From Apostichopus japonicus (Eukaryota; Echinodermata; Holothuroidea; Aspidochirotida; Stichopodidae), in contig NC_092561.1 in assembly GCF_037975245.1 (NCBI RefSeq), forward strand, positions 1,340,501 through 1,404,500: DNA of 64,000 nucleotides. Reading direction: 5' to 3'. Each line of letters begins with the position of its first letter. The first letter of the stretch is position 1. The position numbers and the translations under genes are program-made. The notes under the pieces were generated by a model that saw only the letters and a list, made by a program, of their open reading frames with translations, was not told where the DNA came from and made no database searches. Of the stretch, positions 23,783 through 43,028 are shown piece by piece.

Positions 23783-24859
23783 GGGCCCAGTCAGTGTTCC
23801 AACAGTATGTGGGACCCAGTCACTGTTCCTGCAGTATGTAGGACCCAGTCACTGTTCCAGCAGTATGTGGGACCCAGTCACTGTTCCAATGGTATGTGGG
23901 ACCCAGTCAGTGTTGCAGCAGTATGTGGGACCCAGTCACTGTTCCAGCAGTATGTGGGACCCAGTCACTGTTCCAATGGTATGTGGGACCCAGTCAGTGT
24001 TCCAGCAGTATGTGGGACCCAGTCACTGTTCCAACAGTATGTGGGAACCAAGTCACTATTCCAATAGTATGTGGGACCCAGTCAGTGTTCCAGCAGTATG
24101 TGGGACCCAGTCAGTGTTCCAACAGTATGTGGGACCCAGTCACTGTTCCAACAGTATGTGGGACCCAGTCACTGTTCCAATGGTATGTGGGACCCAGTCA
24201 GTGTTCCAGCAGTATGTGGGACCCAGTCACTGTTCCAACAGTATGTGGAACCAAGTCACTATTCCAATAGTATGTGGGACCCAGTCAGTGTTCCAGCAGT
24301 ATGTGGGACCCAGTCAGTGTTCCAACAGTATGTGGGACCCAGTCACTGTTCCAACAGTATGTGGGAACCAAGTCACTATTCCAATAGTATGTGGGACCCA
24401 GTCAGTGTTCCAGCAGTATGTGGGACCCAGTCACTGTTCCAGCAGTATGTGGGACCCAGTCACTGTTCCAGCAGTATGTGGGACCAGTCAGTGTTCCAGC
24501 AGTATGTGGGACCCAGTCACTGTTCCAACAGTATGTGGGAACCAAGTCACTATTCCAATAGTATGTGGGACCCAGTCAGTGTTCCAGCAGTATGTGGGAC
24601 CCAGTCAGTGTTCCAACAGTATGTGGGACCCAGTCACTGTTCCAACAGTATGTGGGAACCAAGTCACTATTCCAATAGTATGTGGGACCCAGTCAGTGTT
24701 CCAGCAGTATGTGGGACCCAGTCACTGTTCCAGCAGTATGTGGGACCCAGTCACTGTTCCAGCAGTATGTGGGACCCAGTCAGTGTTCCAGCAGTATGTG
24801 GGACCCAGTCACTGTTCCAGCAGTATGTGGGACCAGTCAGTGTTCCAGCAGCATGTGGG
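23783..24859. repeat. 30-bp minisatellite, about 36 copies, just 3' of CAPS2
   Basis: Unit GTATGTGGGACCCAGTCACT + gttccaacag (variants CAGT/CACT, AACAG/AGCAG/AATGG). Because 30 is divisible by three and the unit lacks plus-strand stops, all three plus frames stay open over long stretches; these are not genes. Some units lost 1-3 bases, shifting frames. It starts about 300 bp after the CAPS2 stop and could be in its 3' UTR. Confidence 0.95.
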
Positions 24860-25636
24860 ATAAAGATTGGTATGGTTAGTTAGCAAATTAACCTGTCGCT
24901 CTTGAATTATCTTATCGCTAGGTGTATTTTTAAAGTCTTTTTGAAAACTGTGTATGTGAGTTACAGGTAATGTAGGCTAAGTGAGTTCATTTTGTAAAAC
25001 TATGCTTCACTTGCAAAATGTTGACTATTTGCATTGTTTGAAATTTTAAAGGCAGATTTATGGGGTTTGAAAATTACTGTCGGTCAGATGTCCATCAGTG
25101 AACAGAAACAGTTACCATTAGACAGTTTCTGTGTCACAAAGTTAAAAACTTTGCTAGCTGCACATTTCTAGAGGAACTGGGCAACAGTTTGATCTTTGGG
25201 GTTATTAAAGGTAAACTGACACTTTTGCATTCTGAGTGTTGCAAAATAGGTGTGAGAAATCTATTGATATCAATAGTAGTTAAGATCATAGATGTGAGGT
25301 ATATAGTCATTTCAATAGCAGTTGTGATCATATACAACCTATGCTGACGTAAGAAAAAACACACACATAATCGCACTTCAATCTTGCTTTGTTTTGATGT
25401 GAAAGTACAGCACGTGTGCAAATTTCCTTCTTCCTTCGAGAATACAATGCTAAGCAGTCACATGTGTGTGGGAGAAGGTGAATGGGTTGTTCCTATACAT
25501 TCTTCATGACAGTTTAGAGTTTCAGCTTACTTTGGAATATCTTACAGTTTGGAAGACTATTGCAGATGAGAAAACCATGGATATACCCAAGGATGCAAAA
25601 CCCACCTTACTTTAGCTGGTCAGGGATTGAAACCAT
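24860..25636. other. Gene-free stretch
   Basis: No exon-like segment, tandem array or terminal-repeat element is apparent here on either strand. Confidence 0.5.
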
Positions 25637-26215
25637 AACCTCCCATATGCTGATAGGTTTCATTGCTTCTAATGCCACTGCCATTTTCCGCACTCAATCA
25701 TATATAGAGCACTGGTATAACATGAAACATGATTGGTCATGGAAATTATGAAGTCGTCTAGGGCTCGAACCTCCCATATGCGGATAGGTTTCATTGCTTC
25801 TACATACCACTGCCATTTTCCACTCAATCATATATAAAGCACTGGTATTAAATGAAACATGATTGGTCAAAGAAATTATGAGGTCCTCTAGGGCTCGAAC
25901 CTCCCATATGCTGATAGGTTTCATTGCTTCTATTACCACTGCCATTTTCCATTCAATCATATATACAGGTAAAGCACTGGTATTAAATGAAACATGATTG
26001 GTCAAAGAAATTATGAGGTCCTCTAGGGCTCGAACCTCCCATATGCTGATAGGTTTCATTGCTTCTATTACCACTGCCATTTTCCATTCAATCATATATA
26101 CAGGTAAAGCACTGGTATTAAATGAAACATGATTGGTGAAGGAAATTATGAGGTCCTCTAGGGCTCGAACCTCCCATATGCTGATAGGTTTCATTGCTTA
26201 TAAATGCCACTGCCT
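25637..26215. repeat. 130-135-bp tandem repeat, five copies
   Basis: CCTCCCATATGCTGATAGG recurs at about 25640, 25771, 25901, 26036 and 26171, with TTTCATTGCTTCTA and ATGAAACATGATTGGTCA blocks in each unit. The open minus-strand frame with a repeated PISIWEVRALEDLI motif is a by-product of the array. Confidence 0.9.
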
Positions 26216-28110
26216 GTAAACACTCAACCATATAAGGGTTTTATGCGGCCTGTGTAACTTTGTAATAACGGCAAAGACGAAATGTGTATACTTTGGTAGG
26301 ATATTTCAACATGTCATATTAGAACTTTGAGATCTATTATTTCCAATTTTAATAAAATAGTTTAATTTCTAATGCAGGAATAAGTACATCTTTAGGTATT
26401 CCAAGCCTTGAATTTCGGATCGGTATAGTGAAACAAAATTGGTATTGGGCCTTAAAAATGAATATTCAGTTATATATGTAAATAATACATACAAACGATC
26501 AGGGGGTAGGGAGAAGAGATTGGGGTCTGTGTATATATGCATCCAGTTAATATGTTTGCTGTGGAATCCTGTAAACTTCTAAGTAACAGTGTTCCATTTC
26601 TATTTCTGGTTTTCAGATATAAATACCTTGATATTTTCACCTTGACTTATACATTCCACAATGTTACATATGTTATAATTAAAAGGGTCATTGAAATTCA
26701 TATTTTTAACACAAAACCATTAGGAGGAGGAGGAGGAGGAGGAGGAGGAGGAGGAGGAGGAGGAGGAGAGGGTGATATCATATTGAATGTTTTGTTTTCC
26801 TGGGTATCAAAAAAATTCATTTCTGCAGCATCTGGATGTATCTCAATGGAGAAAGTATCTAATTACAAACTGTTAATTTATGAGTTATGAATTTATGAAT
26901 ATTAAATGGGCTGGAATCAAAATGATATCCAATTTTGTTACTATCCTGTATTGTGCTTTGTTGTTCAAGCTATTTGTGTGTGTCAGTTCTTTTTCTTTCT
27001 TCATTGGGGGTGAGGGGGGGGGGGGTTGGGGGCATGAAGTCAGAAAGTGATGGTCACATAATCCCATCAGTGTCATCAAACTATTTTTTGTGACATTCCA
27101 AAAACATTCAGTAAATGGGGAATTCAGGACACCCGTGGAAATGCTAACATGTCCCAATAAATTCATGTCACCCTCAAAATTGTCTCATTTCATCCTGATG
27201 CTCCTCCTGTCCCTTCCCACCCCCCCCCCGCCCCCATTCACACCTTTTGCACGCATTTTTTTCTGAAGCATATTGTGAAAAGGGGAATACATTATTATTT
27301 ATCCCATGTTGTGCCAGCTTTGCTAAACGCGGAATATGTGTAGGTTACTCAAATCCTTAGTAGAAATTCTCCTTATTTTTTATCATCAACTATTAACTGT
27401 GATGTATCAACCTTTCTTTCAACCTACTTCCCTCAACGGTTATGTCTGTGTTAACTGATTGGTTCCACGGTCGATCCAAGCTGTTAAGAAGTAGGGGTGT
27501 GCCCATTGGGTCGTAGAAGACGACTCCCATGTAAGGGAGTCTGGTCATCCGCCCCCCCCCCTCCCCCCCCCAAGATAAAATGTCAAATTTGGTGCATTCG
27601 TAGTCATATTTCGAATATAGATTCAATTTATTTTATTTAATTAGTTCAAATCGCATGGTTGTGCTAATAACTATTTTGAACTTTTTGTGTGGGTTTGGAA
27701 AAGGGTAGGGGGGGTGAGGAATCTTTCAACCCATATACCAATCCCCCCCCCCCCCCCCCGTTGGATCCACACCATGTTGTTGCTGTCTTTCTTGTTTTGA
27801 CTACATTTGTAGAATTGAATTCTTTCTGTTTATCAGTGAATCGTATGACCTTTCTTTGTGGAACGAATCTTGCATGAATGATCAATATCAAAAGATGACA
27901 AGTTTACTGCGCTTTGTCTACGGGGTTGTCTAAATATTAATAACAGAAATGAATATAGTGCTATTTTATGCCTCAGAGTTATTTAATACAAATAAATGAA
28001 TCAACGTATTTGGTACCTAAATAGTGTACAGGCTTTAATACATTAAACCTGTTGTGAAAACAGAAGTAGTACGGGGAAGAAAAGGCCCCAAAAACAACAC
28101 ACCTGCAAAC
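26216..28110. other. Intergenic stretch with (GGA)n at 26722-26768
   Basis: Contains a 47-bp GGA microsatellite and poly-C/poly-G runs near 27010, 27219, 27550 and 27745. AATAAA at 26351-26356 could serve a long CAPS2 3' UTR but lies 2.9 kb beyond the stop. The promoter of the next gene presumably lies near 28 kb. No other coding segment seen. Confidence 0.5.
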
Positions 28111-35282
<7,172 letters not shown>

Positions 35283-36352
35283 GGGATATCTTCTTTGACT
35301 TTATAAATTGTATATGATAATAATGTATCCTTCTTTCGGGACGAGTGGACTGTTTTTTCTTATATAATTGCTCTTACTTTATACACTTACATATAACAGT
35401 CGAAACAGAATGGAAACCATAACAGAAAACACAAAAAACACAACAAAAAAAGTGTATTTCACAAATACACGTAATTAAAATTCTCCAATTTTGTAGAGAA
35501 AAAATATCATTATATTCGGTCAGGAATTGATAATTTCATCAACATTTTTCAGCCACGATAATAAGAAGTACAGATATATCAACGGATTGTATTAAAAGGT
35601 AATAGGCCTATATAGAAGTCTGGATATCAGCACGCCATTCCAAAAAAAAGAAGATCCACGTTTAGTAACGCGGCCTTCCAATCCTTAATTCCATATCATG
35701 CATCAGTGAATAATCACACTAGCTCTACAAACAGTACTACCTAACACCCCACCATACGGTATTCATTAATAACGGAATAACTGACTATAGTCAACAATCA
35801 GTGTATGGATGGAATGACTTTGTAGTTGGGGGTTGGTTCTTGTCTGCAGTCAATTGAAATATGCGACATAAAGATTTATTCGGAGAATGAATTTGAACTT
35901 CAAAATGAAACAGAGTAATACACGGGAAGGAATTGTTTTTCAAACAATTTGTAACAAAGACTGCTATTGAAATAACCGCGTGTTATGAATCAAGGTGACG
36001 TCATGATCGCACGATTGCATTCCCACTGAACGTTAAGGGGACTGACGCCTGCATCAGTTAACTGTGAACAACGTTTAGTTCATGTCTTGTATGCTTCTTG
36101 AATAGCGCCAACTTATATATTCGTAAAATCATTTTTTTTGGAGTATTTTTTTTATATATAAATTTGACATAAGTTTGATAGCTATAATTTTCTTTGTTAT
36201 TTTCTATAATGATTTGGGCAAATTGGCATACACAAAAAAAAAATCGATAATTAAACGGCACTGGTAAAAAATTATCTGTGAAATTTGTCTTTTGTTGATG
36301 TTATCGTTCTTGTTATTGTTATTGCTGTTGTCATTTTCATTGCGTTTTTTAC

Positions 36353-36358
36353 AATAAA
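36353..36358 (+). promoter_or_regulatory. Candidate polyadenylation signal for the Tie-like gene
   Basis: AATAAA lies about 1.07 kb after the TAA at 35282, in an AT-rich tract lacking any other gene. Earlier cryptic signals are possible, so this is tentative. Confidence 0.3.
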
Positions 36359-36426
36359 TTGTATACTTTGAGCAACAGTAGCCTAGGTACCTTGTAAGAC
36401 AATATATGTCCGAATGGACTTCATGA

Positions 36427-36525
36427 TAGAGTCATACCTAAGTCATACCTAAGTCATACCTAAGTCATACTTAAAGTCATACCTAAGTCATACCTAAAGT
36501 CATACATGACCTTAAGTCATACTAG
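36427..36525. repeat. 12-13-bp tandem repeat AGTCATACCTAA
   Basis: About seven direct copies with small length variation, immediately before a G-rich segment beginning CATGGGCGCAGGGGCCC that resembles a single hAT-type terminus. Confidence 0.85.
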
Positions 36526-36808
36526 ATCGGTCATCATGGGCGCAGGGGCCCAATTTAATTGGGACGGGGCGGGGGTGGTTGCTGTCACGATTTCCCCGAA
36601 AAGTGTAACCATAATAGAATGGCGTACTGCTGACACCCCCCCCCCCCTCACCTTTGGCTTCGTTATAAGCAATATGCCAACAGTGATACATTTGATAACA
36701 TCGTCTTGGACAGAGAAAGAAACCATGGGGTGCCAACTGCGTCAAAACTCCACAACATCAATATCGGATTAGTCGGCAAGCTTAGAACGTTAGTTTAATT
36801 ACCTGAGG

Positions 36809-37870
36809 ATGAGTTTTGATTCTTTAGTACTGCCTCTCGTCAAACAAGATATTTACAGTTTTTTGTTCAGTGCCCGAAACAATATCAGCATATTGCCCGA
36901 ATGTTTACCCCCTGCTACCTCATACGAAACTTATTCATGCTGTAAATCTCGAGTAGGTTTGATTATGGCAAATTCTCTTCTACTTGGTGAAGCTACATCC
37001 CAACTATCGAGATTGCAAAAGATCCAAAACACGGCTGCTCGAATCGTCGATAGGGCGAGCAGGTTTACCCCAAACACTCTTATACTGTAAGAACTACACT
37101 GGTTACCAATAACAATCCGTATTGACTATAAAATCCTCATTCTAGCTTTTCGTGCCATTAAAACTGGTACCAGTGGCGGAGCCAGGGGTATTGGTCAGGA
37201 GGAGCGAGAATGGTCTGTAGGGGCGCTTTCTTCACTATCTAAGCGGAGGTTGGCGCTTAGAGGACAGAATTTTTTTTTGAGTAAAGATACTCCCTAGATC
37301 GCCGGAAATTACCCTTTCCGGGCCTGGCTAATTTGCAGATAAACGAAGAATAAATAGGTGTCATCGCCAAATTACACCAACAAAATGTGACAAATGTCAA
37401 TATGTTGATGAGAGCGCAATAAAAAAATCAATAATCGCGAATAAGTAAAAAAGTGGTAAAGAGCTGAAAAGGGCGCCAGCAGTCCATTTGAGTCCGTCAG
37501 GGGGGGGGGCCTTCGCCCCCCCCCCCCGACTGTATGGACTCTCCGCCACTGACTATGGTACCCCAACCTACCTTAATGTTCTCTACACATCAACAAGCTA
37601 AATGTAAGCCAATACGTTCGCATTATCAATTTCAACTTCAGATTCCAATGCCAGGTACAATATCTTTCGGTGACCGTTTAAACATGGTCTTAAAACTCAT
37701 ATTTTATTCACGACGTTTTCTATTCCTATCTTTCTCTTCTGTCATCACCTGTAAAGTTCGCATTGAGCAACTTTAGTTGGATTCTGCGCTATATAAGTCC
37801 ATGAAGGTTCACCTTCATGATAAGACTAACTATTATTAAAAATTATTATTAGTAGTATTATTTATGTTGC
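36809..37870 (+). pseudogene. CR1/L2-like LINE remnant (C-terminal RT region and 3' tail)
   Basis: The frame includes SRLQKIQNTAARIVDRASRF, a stop, then ELHWLPITIRIDYKILILAF, the characteristic C-terminal region of CR1/L2-clade reverse transcriptases. It resumes after the hAT MITE with PTYLNVL and a degenerate PFKHGLKTHILF. It ends with GCGCTATATAAG and (ATT)n-like tail DNA. Several stops and frame breaks make it non-functional. Confidence 0.8.
37171..37551. mobile_element. hAT MITE (CAGTGGCGGAGC family) inserted in the LINE
   Basis: Left end CAGTGGCGGAGC; right end CTCTCCGCCACTG with one internal change. The body matches the copies at 6859 and 53246 (atcgccgga, cgcgaataagt, gggcgccagcagtcc). 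The LINE protein alignment continues across it (AIKTGT / PTYLNVL). Flanks ACTGGTAC and ACTATGGTAC are similar but not an exact duplication. Confidence 0.85.
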
Positions 37871-38448
37871 ACCGGATACACCCTTTATAGGTGTTTGTAA
37901 TTTATTTTTGTTTATCTGTAATGTATCGTAAGGTCAACACATAGTCACCGATACAGAGGTAACAAGCGGGCACAGCGGATGAATGTACATGTGTATTGAC
38001 TAAGAAACATGCAATGCGTTTGTAATGCCATTATATCAACACCGTATAATTACTACATATATATTCCACTATGAGGTCTGCTAACCAAACAACGATTTCA
38101 ATCTGTTTTTTTTTTCTCGATTTGACGAAACAAAAAGCAAAGAAATATACAAAATACTAGTCAGTCATGCAAGTCATAAAAAATTGACACTTTGAAGGAG
38201 ACTGATGTAAATTGGAATGAAGGAAATGTGTCATCTATACAACATTTATTTATCTGTATGAAACCATAAATATAAATACAAGGATTTGACCGATTTTCGT
38301 CCTGGAAGAATGACCCTGATGATGTCAGGAATGGTTTTTCCTCCTATTTTCAAGATCCAAGAAATGATTGAACAATATTTTCACCGAAGCACACGACGTA
38401 TACAAGTATCAAGTTATAATGTATGTATATTAGATCCTCCTGTAAGCA

Positions 38449-38660
38449 GGAACTCGCGAAGAAGCCTCATTGGCTTATCAAAGCTGCAAGCTGACCGAAG
38501 CCAGTCTCTTACATTCATTTTTAACGTCCATGATTATGAATTGTTAATTGTCAACAACTCTGTAACTGGACGACATACATTAATCTTGGAGTGACTCGAA
38601 CCGGGGACCTTATGATTGAAAGGCACCGGCGTTAACCACTGAGCCAACACTCCACATAAT
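38449..38660 (-). mobile_element. tRNA-derived SINE, minus orientation
   Basis: Reverse-orientation copy of 33119-33326: the complement of the B-box (gactcgaaccgggga), then the complement of ttaaccactgagcc, and the shared body with cttcgcgag and ggcttatcaa. Two diverged copies in the same window establish it as a repeat family. Confidence 0.75.
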
Positions 38661-39143
38661 GAAGGGAATTTCATCAGCGCGTAAAAAACTGTTGTACCAC
38701 ATCCTTATAAGATTATTCAGTTTATGCATGAGCGTGGAAAAATATGTGGGGGGAGGGGTGGACCTGGCATATTTATGAACGTTTTACTACAAAATATAGG
38801 AATTAAGAAAACAAAAAATAGAACCTTGTGAGCATCATAGCAAAATGACTAAAGAAAATACCGATAACTATTTTGTAGATTTTGTAGTCAATCTGTTTTA
38901 TGGCTTTACTCTTCACCAGTGCTTTTAATAGTTTTTCGATCTCATATTCCTGTATATATCTGTAAATGGTATATTTATTTACTGTTTTATGTATCTACTG
39001 TTTAATGCCATTGTATATTCTAGATTGTTTGTAAAGCGCACAGATGCATCGCTCGTAGTGCGCTATATAAGATTTTATTTACATTACATTACAACTAACA
39101 TTTCAATCTTTATATGAGTAAATGAATTATTGACTGGCAAATT

Positions 39144-39150
<7 letters not shown>

Positions 39151-39184
<34 letters not shown>

Positions 39185-39209
39185 TATATATATATATATA
39201 TATATAGAT

Positions 39210-39268
<59 letters not shown>
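39151..39268. repeat. (TA)n tract
   Basis: About 118 bp of TA dinucleotides with a few TAGA interruptions. The preceding ~120 bp end with gcgctatataagattttatt, another LINE-like tail. Confidence 0.95.
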
Positions 39269-39270
<2 letters not shown>

Positions 39271-40558
39271 CCATTAAACTATACATATTGAATATGGGTA
39301 TTGGATGCACTAGAGGGCATCATGGGGCAATCGCTTGCCACTAGAGAACAAATACATTTAAATTGTAAACCACGGTCAAAGAAGGCGTACCAGGATCAGG
39401 TCCGTGCAAAGATGTACATCCTCTCCTTCATATGAGGATGGATCTATATGACAAATTCTGCTGTTGGAGCGTCGCGAATTCTGCCCATATGGTACGTATA
39501 ATCTTCACCGTCAAGACCCCATCTACTCCTACAAACATACAAGCACACATACATAAAGACAAAAAAAAAGGTTTCCACTCTGAGCTGCAGTGATTCCTCT
39601 TGAAACAATTTATCAAATGAAGCGTATTTTTAACATCGAGGACAAGCTATCTACATATATACATTTATATAACGATATAGATTTACTGAAAACTTAATCC
39701 AAATTCATTTTACACAATTCCTTGCTTCTGTTGTAATTAAAACCAAGTACACATGCCTCTCGCTCGCCCTCTCTTGCTTGTTTGCCGGCCCGTTTAACGT
39801 CTGTTTGTCCAATTTTTTTCTCTCCATTGAAGTGCTCCCTCTATTGTCTATCTCTGTGAGTCCTTCCAAGAATGTCTGGCTGTTTGGACGTCGGTATAGT
39901 GCCCACAATTACTGTCACCATATTGCGTTGTGATCCCCTTGAAATTGCTGGTTTTCGATTACTCGAGCACGTAGTTGTCCTATAATTATCATTAAAAACA
40001 TCAAGTTAATATTTTTGTTTTTTGTTTTGTTTTGATTTGAAGAGATAAAAACAAAAATGATAAAATGGTCATAAAGACAGAACCATCTTCATTTGTGAAC
40101 AGCTTCTTTTTTTAATATTAATTTTTTATGATATTCTTCTTCGTATTTTGTTGTTGTTATCTCTGTATCGGGATCTTCAATGAATCTCAGAAGACGCTTT
40201 GATGTTCCATTTTGTTCCAATTTATAGCCCCATTAATATGTCATAGCGCCATTCTTTTGCTATATATACAGGTACCGCTCCACAATTAAAGTAGTGTACA
40301 ACCGCTCAGAGAAAAGAGGTAAAAGTACCTAATGTAATGCTTGGTTAAACATATTATCAGTTACCAACATTGTTTGTTCTGCATTTATGTGAAATTGCAT
40401 TTAAATGTGAATTTAAAGTACAGATGGTGTGAATATAGGGAAGATCGAACTATGTTAAAACCATTTTAGAAAATCTTTGGTTAAATGTTGATATTACTCC
40501 GAGCCAGCAGATGGAAGGGTGGGGGTTCAGTATGCTAAACTTGCTCCTCATCTAGCTC
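39269..40558. other. Gene-free stretch
   Basis: AT-rich DNA with no exon-like segment or repeat structure that I can support, up to the hAT element starting at 40559. Confidence 0.5.
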
Positions 40559-41806
40559 CAATGGCGGCGGAACCGGGGGGGCTTGGGGGGGCTCCGCCCC
40601 CCAATGAAAAAGTCGAGGGGGCAAATGCATGATAAGCCCCCCAATATTTACCAAGGCTCCGAAACGTGCATCTGCCCATTTTTCAATGCATACTTGTCGA
40701 TCTGTCCGATGCACACGTAAACTATATAGGTGTAATAATTTTAGTAAATGCTGGGGGACCCTCGGCCCGTCCCCTGGCTATAGACCACATTGTCACTCCA
40801 ACCGCGTCTTCTTGTAATAAGCTAAACGCTACACTCATCAAAATTTGCGTTATGAGTACACGCAAGGCGTGGAACATGGCTTTATGTTTAAACGCAATCA
40901 ATTATTAAACGAACAAAAACACAATATTAGCATTTCACCTATACTGTATAGGGTACATGCATTCATGACATGATGGCAGTGCTAGGTCATAGAAATTTGT
41001 TGGCAACTGCACATGGTTTTGGAATTACCCATTTGTTGACATTAAGAAATGCTTTCTGTTTTTTCTTATGACAGTTATTTAATTCAGGGGCGTCGGAGCC
41101 GGTACGGGCAGGTCCGGTGAACGCCGGACCAATATTCATGACGCAAAAAAAAAAAAAAAAAGTAGGACTAAAAATTGGAAAAAAAAATCTCGGAGGTAAA
41201 TGTTTCAATAATTTTCAATAATGATGACGGCAAGTAGGCTAAGTGTGACTACTCTGGCATGACAGGGGTCTTGTTTTCAAGCTCGGGAAGTGCCATTTCC
41301 TGCAATCTGTCAGGCATATTTTCAAAATTTTCTCCATTACGCTACGCGCCAACCATGGTGGCGCGTAGCGTTGTTTGACCTACCAAACTTCCCTCCGGTA
41401 ATTATGATAGTTGGCCACACTCTGAGCCGCCGTACCAATCAAAAATAGCTTCCGACGCCCTTGTCATTATTGCATTTAATTGCAAGTAGTAATTTACTAC
41501 ACTCAAAAACGTCTTTGCCAGTACACGTTGAGTAATAGCTACTCTCTTAAAACACCATCGAATATACAAATTACAATGTTTTTACAGATTTTTACGTGCA
41601 ATCTGAGAAATTGCAGGCTTGAGACCCATGTTTTAGGGCTAGGTATTCGCAGCATAAAACACTCGGGAAGTGCCATTTCCGGCCATCTGGGGGGTTTGAA
41701 AAACCCCAAATTTTCTTGTACGCTCCGCGCCAACCGATGGTGGCGCTCCGCTTAGATAGTCTCCACATATTAGCCCCCCCCCCCCCCCCAATAATTTTTC
41801 CGTTCC
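40559..41806. mobile_element. hAT-type element (GGCGGCGGAAC family) with a nested element
   Basis: Left terminus CAATGGCGGCGGAACCGG and right terminus the complement of CAGGCGCGGCGGAACGG. Perfect 8-bp target duplication TCTAGCTC (40551-40558 and 41807-41814). A second copy is at 57913-59038. It contains an unrelated inserted element at 41085-41463. No transposase. Confidence 0.88.
41085..41463. mobile_element. Nested hAT-like MITE, CAGGGGCGTCGGAGC family
   Basis: Left end CAGGGGCGTCGGAGC; right end the complement of CAAGGGCGTCGGAAGC. It includes the shared gcgccaac...ggtggcgcgtagcg motif. Flanks do not form an obvious 8-bp duplication, so the boundaries are approximate. Confidence 0.65.
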
Positions 41807-42069
41807 GCCGCGCCTGTCTAGCTCAAAATATAAACGGTCCATGATATGGAAGTTTGCAAGTGCCATTATAGGCCAAGATCTGAGCTATCATGTGGTGGGT
41901 AGGATATCCCAGTTGAAAAACTTCTATCTATGCTTTGGCAGGTCTTGAAAGTGGCCAGTTTAGTGTGTAAGTCAATGGAACAATTACTTGTGGTGCCAGA
42001 CCTACATGATCACTCCGTTCTCACCATATTCCCCTTCCACTCCTAAATGGTGGATTACCACTTTTGTAA

Positions 42070-42944
42070 TTACTCCCTATATCCACCTTTCTCTTCAATA
42101 TAGACTTCCTTCATATCATTGTAAGAGCGACTCAATATTTCTCTATAAAAACATTCTTGAATCGAACAAAACTTATCATATGGACAGATATAAAGAGAGC
42201 AGACATATGTAAAAGAATATAATAGTTTGTTTTAAATTCTTGCTATAAAACTTGTAGCTAGTTATAAAAAGGAAAACACACACATTGGATAACGGTAGGA
42301 TGGCCTGAATGTCTAATTTGACTTACCAATAAATACGTTTCACCCAGCATATCCTGAAATTAAAATAAAAACAGATAATGAAAAACATAAACCGGTACAT
42401 GGTAGTTTCAGGTCATACTTGGGAAGAGGGAGGTCTAAGCTCTCAAATACCCCCCCCCCTCCCAATGGCAATTTTTTTCTGACCAAACAAAGCATTCCCT
42501 CCCCCCCCCCACCACCTTTTAAAAAGAAGTCTAGCTAAAACCCCTGTTTCAAACCCAAGTACTGCAGTAATTTACCTTTCCCCACATATTTCTTTCCCCT
42601 CTCTTTTTCTATAAACCCTAATGACCCCCCCTCCCCCCCCCAATACACCAGTCATGTTTTACTGTATGCAAATTATGTCTTAGTTTCTCTTAGTTTCTAT
42701 TAGCTCATATGATGGTCAAACGAGATTCGAAACACATTATAAATATAATACCAGGATTTTACTTACGCGCTTGGCTTTTCCTTTATCTTGTTTCTAAAAG
42801 TAGTTAGAGAAAGAAATATCTTAATTAATTCTTTGATTGATAATATGATCTAACGTTTTTTTTCCAATAATTAAAGATAATATTTAAATCATTAGCTGAT
42901 TTCATTTTTTGTTTTTTATATATTTATGTCTTTTTTATGACTAT

Positions 42945-43028
<84 letters not shown>

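Noticed and set aside
23780-24883. Long overlapping frames, up to 332 codons, rich in CGTQS/QQYVGPS
   Set aside because: They arise from the 30-bp minisatellite, whose period is divisible by three.
36532-36780. Another hAT element starting CATGGGCGCAGGGGCCC
   Set aside because: Only one terminus is recognisable; no matching right end or target duplication was found.
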